This document shows, in pieces, positions 35,936 through 43,416 of a stretch of 64,000 nt of DNA. Within the stretch, counting starts at the first letter, position 1, and the number at the start of each line of letters is the position of its first letter. Origin of the DNA: Bacillota bacterium (GTDB lineage Bacteria; Bacillota_E; Sulfobacillia; Sulfobacillales; JAIMBI01); NCBI GenBank assembly GCA_021828405.1, contig JAKARZ010000003.1:1-64000 (forward strand). Direction: 5' to 3'. A program made the position numbers and the translations under genes. Under the pieces are notes generated by a model that saw only the letters and a list, made by a program, of their open reading frames with translations, searched no databases and was not told the DNA's origin.

Positions 35936-36628
35936 TCAGTCCGATACCACGGCGCCAATGCCGCTGTCCTCGAGGGCGTCGTCCATAATTTCCTCCATGA
36001 TGTCGTGAAGCCCCTCGTCCAATTGCGCAATCATGTCGAGCGTGCCGGTCCACTTCCAGATGGCGTACAGCTCCCGCATGGTGTGCTCGTCCACGTCCCA
36101 GGAGAGGGCCGTGGTGTGCATGGTCTCGGGGGGCAGCGCGCGGCGCCACACGGCGAGATGGTCGGCGACGTCCTTTACCTGCGGACCCCAGTCGGGAAAC
36201 GCGTCCTCCTGCAGCATGTCGGGCGAAACCTGAGTGCCCGTGGTCATGATTTTGTAGATAATGCGTGTATACCCCACCAGAGCGTCTTTGGTGGTGCGCA
36301 GTCCGTTGTTGACCGCCACCTCGCGCATGATGGTGACAAGGCCGCCCGGGTTGTTCCCACGGGGACAGCGCAGACAGGAGAAGCACTGCGAGCAGTTCCA
36401 CACGTCATCGTTCATCTGCTCGTACACCAGGTCCACGTCCTCGCGGGCCAGGGCCTGGGCAATCTTGCGGGGGGAGAAATCGTAGAAGCGGGCGGACGGA
36501 CAGGCCGCAACGCAGATCCCGCACTCGTAGCACCCATACAGATAGGTGTGAAAGCGCCCATCCTGCACAACCTCATGATAAAGGCGCATCTTTTGTTCCG
36601 CAGGCACATCCGCGTAACCCTTCTCCAT
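35936..36628 (-). CDS. sHdrC1 iron-sulfur subunit
   Basis: A 230-residue HdrC-like protein with two [4Fe-4S] binding groups: C33/36/39/43 (CYECGICVAACP) and C79/82/85/88 (CSQCFSCLRCP). The last has two rather than three residues before the final cysteine. It ferries electrons between HdrB1 and HdrA. ATG 36628 follows a GGGGGGAGCAGCCA site. The long C-terminal half is acidic and lacks motifs. Confidence 0.88.
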   Translation of the reverse strand: MEKGYADVPAEQKMRLYHEVVQDGRFHTYLYGCYECGICVAACPSARFYDFSPRKIAQALAREDVDLVYEQMNDDVWNCSQCFSCLRCPRGNNPGGLVTIMREVAVNNGLRTTKDALVGYTRIIYKIMTTGTQVSPDMLQEDAFPDWGPQVKDVADHLAVWRRALPPETMHTTALSWDVDEHTMRELYAIWKWTGTLDMIAQLDEGLHDIMEEIMDDALEDSGIGAVVSD

Positions 36629-36693
36629 TGGCTGCTCCCCCCATCTGTCAAACCGGGTGACGAACACGAACAGCGCCCGCCCGGGCCGCGGAC

Positions 36694-37161
36694 TTACACG
36701 AACAGCTGGACCTTGGCGTCGCGGGCAAAGTCCAAGAACGTGGCCGCCCCCGCAACGTCGTCCACTTCGGGAATCAGGTCCTCGCGCTTTATCCCCATCA
36801 CGTCCATCGTCATCTGGCAGGCCACCAGGCGGACGCCGGCCTCGTGAGCCGTGCCCACAAACTCCCGAATGGACATCACCTTCGCCTTGGCGAACTGAGT
36901 GCGCATCATCGTCGACACCATGCGCGTCCCGCCAGGGACCATGCCGGCCACCCTGGCCATCGACGGCATGCTCGGATTGCCCGCGATCGAGATATCCAGC
37001 GAATCGATCTTGTGGCGGTTGATGATGTCCAGCCCCCAGAACGTGAAAAACAGCATGGAATCCATGTCCATGGCCGCAGCCGCTGTCGCCAGGACAAACG
37101 GCGGATAGGCCATATCCAGGGACCCCTTGGAACAGATGATGGCTAGCCGATCCTGCTGCAT
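36694..37161 (-). CDS. DsrE-family protein, first gene of the sHdr operon
   Basis: A 155-residue DsrE2/DsrE3-type protein opening RLAIICSKGSLDMAYPPFVLA. The presumed sulfur-bearing cysteine is C115 (RLVACQMTMDVMG); C10 is also present. It has hydrophobic stretches but no clear membrane helix. Likely the first cytoplasmic sulfane-sulfur acceptor feeding TusA and sHdr. ATG 37161 has GAGAGGAGG upstream, and an ATACCC/GGGTAT palindrome lies 40-55 bases before it. Confidence 0.85.
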   Translation of the reverse strand: MQQDRLAIICSKGSLDMAYPPFVLATAAAAMDMDSMLFFTFWGLDIINRHKIDSLDISIAGNPSMPSMARVAGMVPGGTRMVSTMMRTQFAKAKVMSIREFVGTAHEAGVRLVACQMTMDVMGIKREDLIPEVDDVAGAATFLDFARDAKVQLFV

Positions 37162-37200
37162 ATCCGGTCCTCCTCTCACCCTCCAGGTCACCGCGAACCA

Positions 37201-37216
37201 ATACCCCCATGGGTAT
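37201..37216. promoter_or_regulatory. CsoR/CstR-like operator 1, upstream of the sHdr operon
   Basis: ATACCCCCATGGGTAT: perfect six-base arms ATACCC/GGGTAT with a four-base centre. Arms and spacing resemble operators of the CsoR/CstR (DUF156) repressor family, which respond to Cu(I) or to persulfides. It sits 40-55 bases before the first gene, just downstream of a candidate promoter. Confidence 0.6.
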
Positions 37217-37223
37217 CACTACC

Positions 37224-37252
37224 GATTTACACCTTCCGCAGGGGCCGCGCAA
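37224..37252 (-). promoter_or_regulatory. Candidate promoter of the sHdr operon
   Basis: Minus strand: TTGCGC (37252-37247), 17-base spacer, TAAATC (37229-37224). The start point would fall at or next to operator 1, so a bound repressor would interfere with initiation. Hexamers are only moderate matches. Confidence 0.4.
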
Positions 37253-37387
37253 GCCATTGGCGCAATATTTTTGCAAACCAACGGCCACCCCGGTCGGTCC
37301 ACTGGGTCCCTCCGGCGCACCAACGGCTGGCCCATGCTACGATGAAGAGGCGAATCGCCGGATGAATTCCACAAAACAGGAGGGGGA

Positions 37388-37403
37388 ATACCCATATGGG
37401 TAT
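37388..37403. promoter_or_regulatory. CsoR/CstR-like operator 2, over the start of the divergent gene
   Basis: ATACCCATATGGGTAT is a perfect 16-base palindrome with the same arms as operator 1, 187 bases away. It contains the ATG at 37396 and lies directly after the ribosome binding site AGGAGGGGG, so the DNA site and the translation start coincide. Confidence 0.6.
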
Positions 37404-37743
37404 GAAGAGCCAATCCATCCTGCTATCGCGAGCGGGGGACCTGTTTCCGGGATTGGCAGACATACTGGCCCCAATCAACGAGGCCTTGCGGCGGATCAAC
37501 ATGGGTCAGGGGGAATTTTTGCCCTACGACCACCCCGTGGCGGGATATCAGGTGCACATGCGCGCCGAGCTCACCCCCCAGGGCCCGAACCGCCCCCCGC
37601 AGGTGGGGCACTGGCAGCTTGAGATCCAGCGGGACGATGTCCCACACGTACTCTATCTTCACGGCAAGACCGGCGCGGACGGCGAACTGGGCGAGTTGGT
37701 GTCCCCCGAGGGCGCGCCGCCGACTCCAGGGTCCTCCCCGTGA
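37396..37743 (+). CDS. Uncharacterised protein, divergent from sHdr operon
   Basis: A 115-residue protein that I do not recognise. It has no cysteines, signal or membrane helices. The N-terminal half is amphipathic (LFPGLADILAPINEALRRI) and the rest looks like an antiparallel beta unit (YQVHMRAELT, HWQLEIQRD, VLYLHGKT), followed by a Pro-rich tail. Start at ATG 37396, nine bases after AGGAGGGGG; an ATG two codons later is less well spaced. It overlaps the next gene (GTGA) and is controlled by a DNA site that encloses its own start codon. The shared operator type suggests a link with sulfur oxidation or metal stress. Confidence 0.7.
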   Translation: MGMKSQSILLSRAGDLFPGLADILAPINEALRRINMGQGEFLPYDHPVAGYQVHMRAELTPQGPNRPPQVGHWQLEIQRDDVPHVLYLHGKTGADGELGELVSPEGAPPTPGSSP

Positions 37744-38099
37744 AGGGCGAGGACGAACTGCGCACCGCTTATTGGGAGGATGGCCGCAGCGACCCGCGCT
37801 TCCCCCTGTGGGTCATTTTTCGGCGTGTGGGGCAGGCGCCCTCCGCCCAAGGCGGATTGCCGTACGTGCGCCCGGACGGGCCGGACCTGCCGAGCGTGCT
37901 GAAGCGCCTGGAGCAGTGGCCCCGCCTGCCCGAGTTGGCACAGGACCTGGGGCTTTCCACCGACGACTGCCGCGCGGTGCTCTGGTATGCGACCTGGAAG
38001 GTCGAGCACAGCGCAGTGGAGCCGGCCTTAGTGGACTGGAACGCTCGCGTCGACGCGGCCTGGCGCTCCGAGGAAAGGGGGCCGGCGCGGCCCGAGTGA
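37740..38099 (+). CDS. Uncharacterised protein, second gene of the divergent unit
   Basis: A 119-residue protein of unknown function, overlapping the previous stop by four bases with a GTG start. The centre (LPSVLKRLEQWPRLPELAQDLGL then CRAVLWYATWK) has the look of a small helix-turn-helix or DUF433-like module, where a protein ends with helices that read LS..DV.AAL.Y. That is only a resemblance. One cysteine is present. It may be a DNA-binding partner or an antitoxin-like protein, but there is no firm evidence. Confidence 0.65.
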   Translation: MKGEDELRTAYWEDGRSDPRFPLWVIFRRVGQAPSAQGGLPYVRPDGPDLPSVLKRLEQWPRLPELAQDLGLSTDDCRAVLWYATWKVEHSAVEPALVDWNARVDAAWRSEERGPARPE

Positions 38100-38169
38100 G
38101 GGCCTGGCCGGGAAGCGCCGGGCATGGCGTGGGCGAGCGATGGGTCGCCGCACGCTCGCGGACAGCGGG

Positions 38170-38523
38170 CTAGTCCAGCTCCGGAGGGTTGGCGCGGGGC
38201 GTCCAGCGCCCGAGGTCGCGGTCATGGAACTTCTGCATCACCATGGCAAAGGCTTGGGCCAAATCAATATCCAGCGCGTTGGCCATCGAGGCGAGAACAA
38301 ACAGGAGGTCTCCCAGCTCCTCGCCCACGGACCCCACGGGCTCGTCCGGCTTCTTCGGCTTGGGGCCGTAGGTGTGGTTCACCTCGCGGGCCAACTCGCC
38401 CACTTCTTCCGCGAGGCGGGCCACCATGGCCAGCGGCGGAAAGTAGCCTTCCTCAAAGCGGCGAATCCATCGGTCCACGGTGCGCTGCACCTCGGCTACG
38501 GTGAGTTCCGAGCCCTCGCCCAC
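38170..38523 (-). CDS. MazG-like nucleotide pyrophosphohydrolase
   Basis: A 117-residue all-alpha NTP-PPase of the MazG/YpjD type. The metal-binding motifs are EEVGEL (about residues 39-44) and GEELGDLLF (about 67-75). It hydrolyses (d)NTPs to monophosphate and pyrophosphate, probably for nucleotide-pool cleaning. GTG at 38523 has AAAGGGGG seven bases upstream and is preferred to an ATG 16 codons further up, which would overlap rlmH. It follows rlmH by 16 bases. Confidence 0.82.
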   Translation of the reverse strand: MGEGSELTVAEVQRTVDRWIRRFEEGYFPPLAMVARLAEEVGELAREVNHTYGPKPKKPDEPVGSVGEELGDLLFVLASMANALDIDLAQAFAMVMQKFHDRDLGRWTPRANPPELD

Positions 38524-38539
38524 GGAACGCCCCCTTTCG

Positions 38540-38992
38540 TCAATCCCGATGATACGGGTGCCCCCGGTCAAGGGCCGACACGCGATACAATTGCTCCGCC
38601 ACCATGAGGATGACCAGCTCGTGCGGCCACGTCAATTGAGAGAGCGACCACGCGGCATCCGCTCGGGCCGTGATGCTGGGATCGAGGCCATCGGCCCCGC
38701 CCACCACCAACACCAGCGCCCGCGGCCCGGCGAGCAAGTCCCGAAGCCAGCGATGAAGTGCCCGGGTCGTAAACTCCCGCCCATGTTCGTCCAACACTAC
38801 CAGGAAGTCCGTGGGCCGGACGTGCGCGAGGACCGCCGCGGCCTCCTGGCGCCGAGCCGCCGGGCCGGAGAGTTTTGTCGCCGGCACGGCGACCCAGGCC
38901 CAGGCCCACGGCGGCGGCGTGCGCACGCGGTAGGCCTCGACCGCCGGCGCCCATTCCCCGCCTGACGTCCGCCCGATGGTGATGACCCGCAC
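38540..38992 (-). CDS. rlmH: 23S rRNA (pseudouridine1915-N3)-methyltransferase RlmH
   Basis: A 150-residue SPOUT methyltransferase. Family landmarks are in order: LDEHGREFT (about 67-75), VVGGADGLD (about 95-103) forming the knot that binds S-adenosylmethionine, then SLSQLTWPHEL and the C-terminal EQLYRV plus YHRD. It methylates pseudouridine 1915 in helix 69 of 23S rRNA. GTG start with GGAGGTGGG. Usually a single-copy housekeeping gene. Confidence 0.9.
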   Translation of the reverse strand: MRVITIGRTSGGEWAPAVEAYRVRTPPPWAWAWVAVPATKLSGPAARRQEAAAVLAHVRPTDFLVVLDEHGREFTTRALHRWLRDLLAGPRALVLVVGGADGLDPSITARADAAWSLSQLTWPHELVILMVAEQLYRVSALDRGHPYHRD

Positions 38993-39130
38993 GCTCCCAC
39001 CTCCTGCCGCACCCTGCAGCCTTTAGCCCACCCGCTTGATCCTCCGCGAACAAAGGCGCACAATAAGGGCTCGTCGCCGTGCCCTCGTAGTTTTCCCCTC
39101 ACCGTATCACGTCGCCCAGGCGTTGGCGGG

Positions 39131-39159
39131 TTGGCGAGCACCCGCAGACAGCTTAAGAT
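39131..39159 (+). promoter_or_regulatory. Promoter of the ABC exporter operon
   Basis: TTGGCG (39131-39136), 17-base spacer, TAAGAT (39154-39159). An AT-rich block with repeats of TAACTAAC/TTAGT (39166-39180) follows at the expected start point and could be an operator, for example for a MarR-type regulator. No regulator gene is adjacent. Confidence 0.45.
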
Positions 39160-39194
39160 GCGATTGTTAACTAACTTAGTCATCTGGAGGACCT

Positions 39195-40943
39195 ATGCAG
39201 GACTGGTTGATGGGCTTTGTGCGCCCGCACTTGCGCGACGGAATCCTGGCGGTCATCGGGGCCGTGTTGGCGGCGGGGCTGAACTTGGTGCCGCCGGCGC
39301 TCTCCCGCATCTTGGTCAACAACGTCCTCATCGGCCATCAACTGCGATGGCTGTGGCCGATTATTGGAGCGTCCCTTGCGTTCGCTATTTTGTTCGGCGT
39401 GTTTGCGTTCATGCAGGCGTTTCTGTCGGAGCGGCTCGGCCAGGCGGTCCTAAAGCGGATGCGGGACACGCTCTACGACCACCTCACCGGATTGTCCTAT
39501 TCGTTTCACGACTCGGTGCAGACCGGCCAGCTCATGAGCCGGCTCACATCCGACGTGCAGTGGGTGTCCATGTTCTTCTCCAGCTTCTTCACCCAGGGCA
39601 CGCAGGTGCTGTTCACACTGGTGTTCGTGATTGCCGCGATTGCCATCCTGGACTGGCAGCTCGCGCTGATCCTCCTGGGCCTCATGCCCTTCTTGACCCT
39701 GATGGTTCTGCGCTTCGACCATCGCATCCTCCCCGCCTTCCGGGCCATTCGGCAGCAGTTTGCCGTGATGACCACGCAGTTGCAGGAAAACATCACCGGC
39801 GTACGCGTGGTGAAGGCGTTTGGCCAGGAGCCGCGCGAAGCGGATACCTTCAACGAGACGCTGGACGTGCTGTTCGAGCGCAACCTGGACACCGCGCGCC
39901 TGCAGAGCCGATTCTTCCCGCTGTTTGGCCTCATCGGAGGCGCCTACGGGGTCATCGTGTTTTTGTTCGGAGGCTGGCAGGCCATCCACCACATCATCTC
40001 CGTCGGCAGCTTGGTGGCGATGTCCTCGTATGTGGTCATGATGGTGGTGCCCCTGCAGAGCCTGGGGTCCGTGCTGAACCTGTATGCCCAGTTTGGCACG
40101 GCGGGCCAGCGCCTGTGGGAACTGATGCAGGAGAACGCCACGGTGGTGGCGCCGCCAAAGCCGCACCGGCCGCAGTCGGTGGCTGGAGCCATTGAGATGA
40201 ACCAGGTGTCGTCCCTGTATCGGGATGCCGTGCGTCCCGCGCTCACGGACATTTCGTTCAAGGTGGAGCCCGGCCAGTCGCTGGCGCTCGTGGGCCCCAC
40301 CGGCGCCGGCAAAACCAGCGTGATCGCGCTCATCCCGCGCCTGTACGACGTATCGAGTGGCTCCGTGACCGTGGACGGCGTGGACGTGAGGCAGTGGGAT
40401 CCCGTATGGCTCCGCCGTCACATCGGCGTGGTGCCCCAGGAGACGTTTTTGTTTTCCGCCACGGTGCGCGAGAACATCGCCTACGGCCGCCCGGAGGCGA
40501 CGGTCGACGAGGTGCGCCGCGCAGCCGAGATGGCGCAGGCGGGCGAGTTCATCGAAGACATGCCGCGCGGGTACGACACCATCATCGGAGAGCGCGGGAT
40601 CGGGCTCTCGGGCGGCCAGCGCCAGCGTATTGCGATTGCGCGGGCGCTGCTGGTGGATCCGCCCATCATCATCCTGGATGATGCGACGGCCAGCGTCGAC
40701 CTCGAGACCGAGGCGGCTATTCAACAGGCCACCCGGGCCCTCCTGTATGGCCGCACGGCCATTGTGGTGGCCCACCGCTTGTCGTCGCTGCAGGCGGCAC
40801 ACGAAATTTTGGTAATTGACGGCGGGCGCATCGTCCAGCGGGGGGTGCACCAGCAGCTGGTGAGCGTCCCGGGCATCTACCGGGACGTCCACGACGTTCA
40901 GTTCCGCGACCAGCGCCAGGTCCTGGGCGGCACCGCGTCGTAG
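39195..40943 (+). CDS. ABC exporter half-transporter, subunit 1 (degenerate Walker B)
   Basis: A 582-residue fusion of a six-helix exporter membrane domain (about 1-310) with an ATPase domain. The Walker A is VGPTGAGKTS (from 366) and the signature is canonical LSGGQ (from 471). In Walker B the catalytic glutamate is replaced by aspartate (ILDDA, D496). This fits one half of a heterodimeric multidrug/lipid exporter of the BmrCD/TM287-288 type, where one ATP site cannot hydrolyse. Ribosome site CTGGAGG. Transcribed with the next gene, 33 bases away. Confidence 0.9.
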   Translation: MQDWLMGFVRPHLRDGILAVIGAVLAAGLNLVPPALSRILVNNVLIGHQLRWLWPIIGASLAFAILFGVFAFMQAFLSERLGQAVLKRMRDTLYDHLTGLSYSFHDSVQTGQLMSRLTSDVQWVSMFFSSFFTQGTQVLFTLVFVIAAIAILDWQLALILLGLMPFLTLMVLRFDHRILPAFRAIRQQFAVMTTQLQENITGVRVVKAFGQEPREADTFNETLDVLFERNLDTARLQSRFFPLFGLIGGAYGVIVFLFGGWQAIHHIISVGSLVAMSSYVVMMVVPLQSLGSVLNLYAQFGTAGQRLWELMQENATVVAPPKPHRPQSVAGAIEMNQVSSLYRDAVRPALTDISFKVEPGQSLALVGPTGAGKTSVIALIPRLYDVSSGSVTVDGVDVRQWDPVWLRRHIGVVPQETFLFSATVRENIAYGRPEATVDEVRRAAEMAQAGEFIEDMPRGYDTIIGERGIGLSGGQRQRIAIARALLVDPPIIILDDATASVDLETEAAIQQATRALLYGRTAIVVAHRLSSLQAAHEILVIDGGRIVQRGVHQQLVSVPGIYRDVHDVQFRDQRQVLGGTAS

Positions 40944-40976
40944 CGGGCGGGGAAAGGGGAGAAAGGAGGAACCCAG

Positions 40977-42806
40977 GTGATTAACCGCATTGACCAGGAG
41001 GAAGAACCGGTTGAGCGCCCCTTTGACAGCCGGATGTTCCTTCGGCTCCTCGGGTATCTCCTGCCCTACAAGCGCCTGATCGCGTGGGCGATTGTGGGGC
41101 TGGCGTTTGGAACCCTGGCCACGCTGGCGATTCCGTACATGTTTGAGATTGCCATCAACCAGGACATTTTGCCGGGCCACTTCCAGGGCTTGCTGTCGCT
41201 GGCAGGCGTGATGGCCTTTATCTATGTCGTGCGCTACGTGAGCACCCGGATTCAAACCTGGGTCATCTCCAAAATGGGCCAGGAAGTGCTGCGCGACCTA
41301 CGCAGCCAACTGTTCACGCACATCAACCAGCTGAACTTCACGTTCTTTGACCGCCTCCCGGCGGGGAAGATCATGACCCGGGTGACATCGGACGTGTCCA
41401 ACTTGAACTCCTTGCTGAGCCAAGGATTGGTCAGCACGCTGAGCAATGCGCTCACCCTGGTGGGCACGGTGGCCGCCATGCTCATCCTCAAATGGAACCT
41501 GGCGCTGGTCTCGTTTATCGTGCTGCCGCTTTTAGTGACGCTGTCGACACGGTTCCGCCGCATGATCGTGGAGCGCTGGCGGCGGGTGCGCCGGCAAATC
41601 TCCATCGTCAATGCGACGTGGGCCGAGTCGCTCTACGGCGCGCGGGTCGTCTCATCGTTCGGTCGTGAGGACCACAACCGCGAGCACTTTCACGACATCT
41701 CCCAGGCCAATTTCGTCGCCCACGTGCGCGCCATGATGCTGTCGGCCATGTTTGGCCCGGCCATCACGTTTGCCGGCACCGTGGGCACGGGGCTGGTGTT
41801 CTGGTATGGCACGTCACTGTATGCGGCACACGCGGTCTCGCTGGGCCTCATCGTGGCGTTCCTCAACTACCTGGCCGGGTTCTGGCAGCCCATCTCCCAG
41901 CTCGGCAATTTTTACAACCAGTTGTTGGTGGCCATGGCGTCGGCCGAGCGCGTGTTCGAGTATCTGGACCAAGCGCCGCTGGTCACCAACCGCGATCGGG
42001 CTCGGACGGTCGACCGGCTCAGCGGCGACGTCGTGTTTGACCATGTGGTGTTCGAGTACGTCCCGGGCCGCCCCGTGCTGCGCGACGTGTCGTTTCACGT
42101 GCTAGCCGGCCAAACCATCGCGTTGGTCGGTGCGACCGGCGCCGGCAAAAGCAGCATCCTCTCGCTGCTGCCCCGGTTTTACGATGTGGTGGGCGGCGCG
42201 ATCCGGTTGGACGGCATCGACATCCGCGATATTGAGTTGCGTTCGCTGCGCCGTCAGGTGGCACTGGTGCTGCAGGACACGTTTATCTTCGACGCCACCA
42301 TCCGAGACAACATTCGCTATGGGCGGCCGGAGGCTCGAGACGCCGACGTGGAGGCAGCGGCTGAGGCTGCCTGTGCGCATCACTTCATCAGCGAACTGCC
42401 CCAAGGCTACGACACGCCGGTGAAAGAGCGCGGGTCCCGACTCTCCTTGGGGCAACGGCAATTGTTGGCGTTTGCCCGCGCGATTCTGGCCGACCCCGCC
42501 ATTCTCATCCTGGACGAGGCCACGGCCAGTATCGACACCAGCACTGAGGTGCTGGTCCAGCAGGGCTTAAAGCGCCTCTTGGCAGGCCGCACGGCGTTCG
42601 TGGCAGCCCACCGGCTCTCGACGATTCGCGAGGCCGACCGGATTTTGGTCATCGATCAGGGTAAGCTGGCAGAGTCGGGCAGCCATGACGAACTGCTGGC
42701 GCAGAGGGGCCACTACTTCCGGTTCTTGAACGCGCAGTTCCAACTGGAGGCGAACGGCGGCTGGTTCGGCCAGCCGCAGGAGGTGGCCGCCGGCCAGGAC
42801 GTCTGA
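40977..42806 (+). CDS. ABC exporter half-transporter, subunit 2 (non-canonical signature)
   Basis: A 609-residue partner with the same architecture. Walker A is GATGAGKSS (about 384-392). The signature is altered to LSLGQ (from 489), and Walker B has the normal catalytic glutamate (ILDEA, E514). In a head-to-tail dimer this altered signature would face the Walker A/B of subunit 1, so one site is degenerate and the other, formed by this Walker B and the good signature of subunit 1, is active. GTG start with AAAGGAGG. The substrate is unknown. Confidence 0.9.
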   Translation: MINRIDQEEEPVERPFDSRMFLRLLGYLLPYKRLIAWAIVGLAFGTLATLAIPYMFEIAINQDILPGHFQGLLSLAGVMAFIYVVRYVSTRIQTWVISKMGQEVLRDLRSQLFTHINQLNFTFFDRLPAGKIMTRVTSDVSNLNSLLSQGLVSTLSNALTLVGTVAAMLILKWNLALVSFIVLPLLVTLSTRFRRMIVERWRRVRRQISIVNATWAESLYGARVVSSFGREDHNREHFHDISQANFVAHVRAMMLSAMFGPAITFAGTVGTGLVFWYGTSLYAAHAVSLGLIVAFLNYLAGFWQPISQLGNFYNQLLVAMASAERVFEYLDQAPLVTNRDRARTVDRLSGDVVFDHVVFEYVPGRPVLRDVSFHVLAGQTIALVGATGAGKSSILSLLPRFYDVVGGAIRLDGIDIRDIELRSLRRQVALVLQDTFIFDATIRDNIRYGRPEARDADVEAAAEAACAHHFISELPQGYDTPVKERGSRLSLGQRQLLAFARAILADPAILILDEATASIDTSTEVLVQQGLKRLLAGRTAFVAAHRLSTIREADRILVIDQGKLAESGSHDELLAQRGHYFRFLNAQFQLEANGGWFGQPQEVAAGQDV

Positions 42807-42818
42807 TCCCGGTGCGGT

Positions 42819-42849
42819 CAGGAGGGCCCTCCCAGCGGGGGGCCTCCTG
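42819..42849. terminator. Bidirectional hairpin between convergent genes
   Basis: CAGGAGG-GCCC and GGGC-CTCCTG arms (42819-42829 and 42839-42849) form a strong GC stem between the ABC operon and the oppositely oriented hypothetical gene. T-poor on both sides, but position and stability favour a terminator. Confidence 0.5.
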
Positions 42850-42857
42850 CCTCTCCG

Positions 42858-43400
42858 TCAAAACGGCGTGGGCGGGGCCAGCGCGGCTTGCCGCTCGCCC
42901 AAGGCGGCCAGGACCGCCGCGAGCGCGGTCTCCAGACGAAGTCGCCGCGACGGCTCGTCTTCAAGCGGCCCCGGATGCGCCAGCGCCACCAGCGCGTCCA
43001 CGTGGCCCGCCAGCCGCGCGTCACACGCCACCAGCAGGTCCAGCAGCCCATCGTTGGCTCTAAGGCGATGAAAGACCCGATCCTGGGAGGGCATCTCCTG
43101 CGCTCGCACGCGCGACGCTTCCGCCGAGCACTGGTCGGCCGCGCGCTTTAAGTCCTGCACGCGCGCCAGCTGGCTGCGGTCCGGCCACGGGTGCTCGCGG
43201 CTCGGTGTCGGCAAATCGCGGTGCGCCTCTGTGTACCAGTTGCGCCACTGGCTAGCCACCGCCTCCAGCGCATCGGCGGTGTGGTTGCGAATCACGTTGT
43301 CCCACTGGCGCAGGCTCTCCGCGGTCGCGTACGGGTTGGTATCCCGCGCCTCAGAGAGCCACTTGTCGAGAGCCACCGGCCAAGCATCGTGCCGCTCCAT
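42858..43400 (-). CDS. Hypothetical protein following the SPFH gene
   Basis: A 180-residue protein without a recognised domain. It is helical and rich in Ala, Arg and Trp, with a heptad-like stretch around 70-110 (ARVQDLKRAADQCSAEASRVRAQ) that may form a coiled coil. One or two cysteines; no signal or membrane helix. It starts 17 bases after the SPFH gene with a good ribosome site and is clearly in the same operon, so it may act with that protein at the membrane. Confidence 0.7.
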   Translation of the reverse strand: MERHDAWPVALDKWLSEARDTNPYATAESLRQWDNVIRNHTADALEAVASQWRNWYTEAHRDLPTPSREHPWPDRSQLARVQDLKRAADQCSAEASRVRAQEMPSQDRVFHRLRANDGLLDLLVACDARLAGHVDALVALAHPGPLEDEPSRRLRLETALAAVLAALGERQAALAPPTPF

Positions 43401-43416
43401 CTCAATCGGTCCTCCG

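Noticed and set aside
39450..41255. 601-codon open frame on the minus strand
   Set aside because: It lies antisense to the two intact ABC transporter genes. Its composition (His, Gln, Arg rich, no domain) is typical of a shadow frame in GC-rich DNA.
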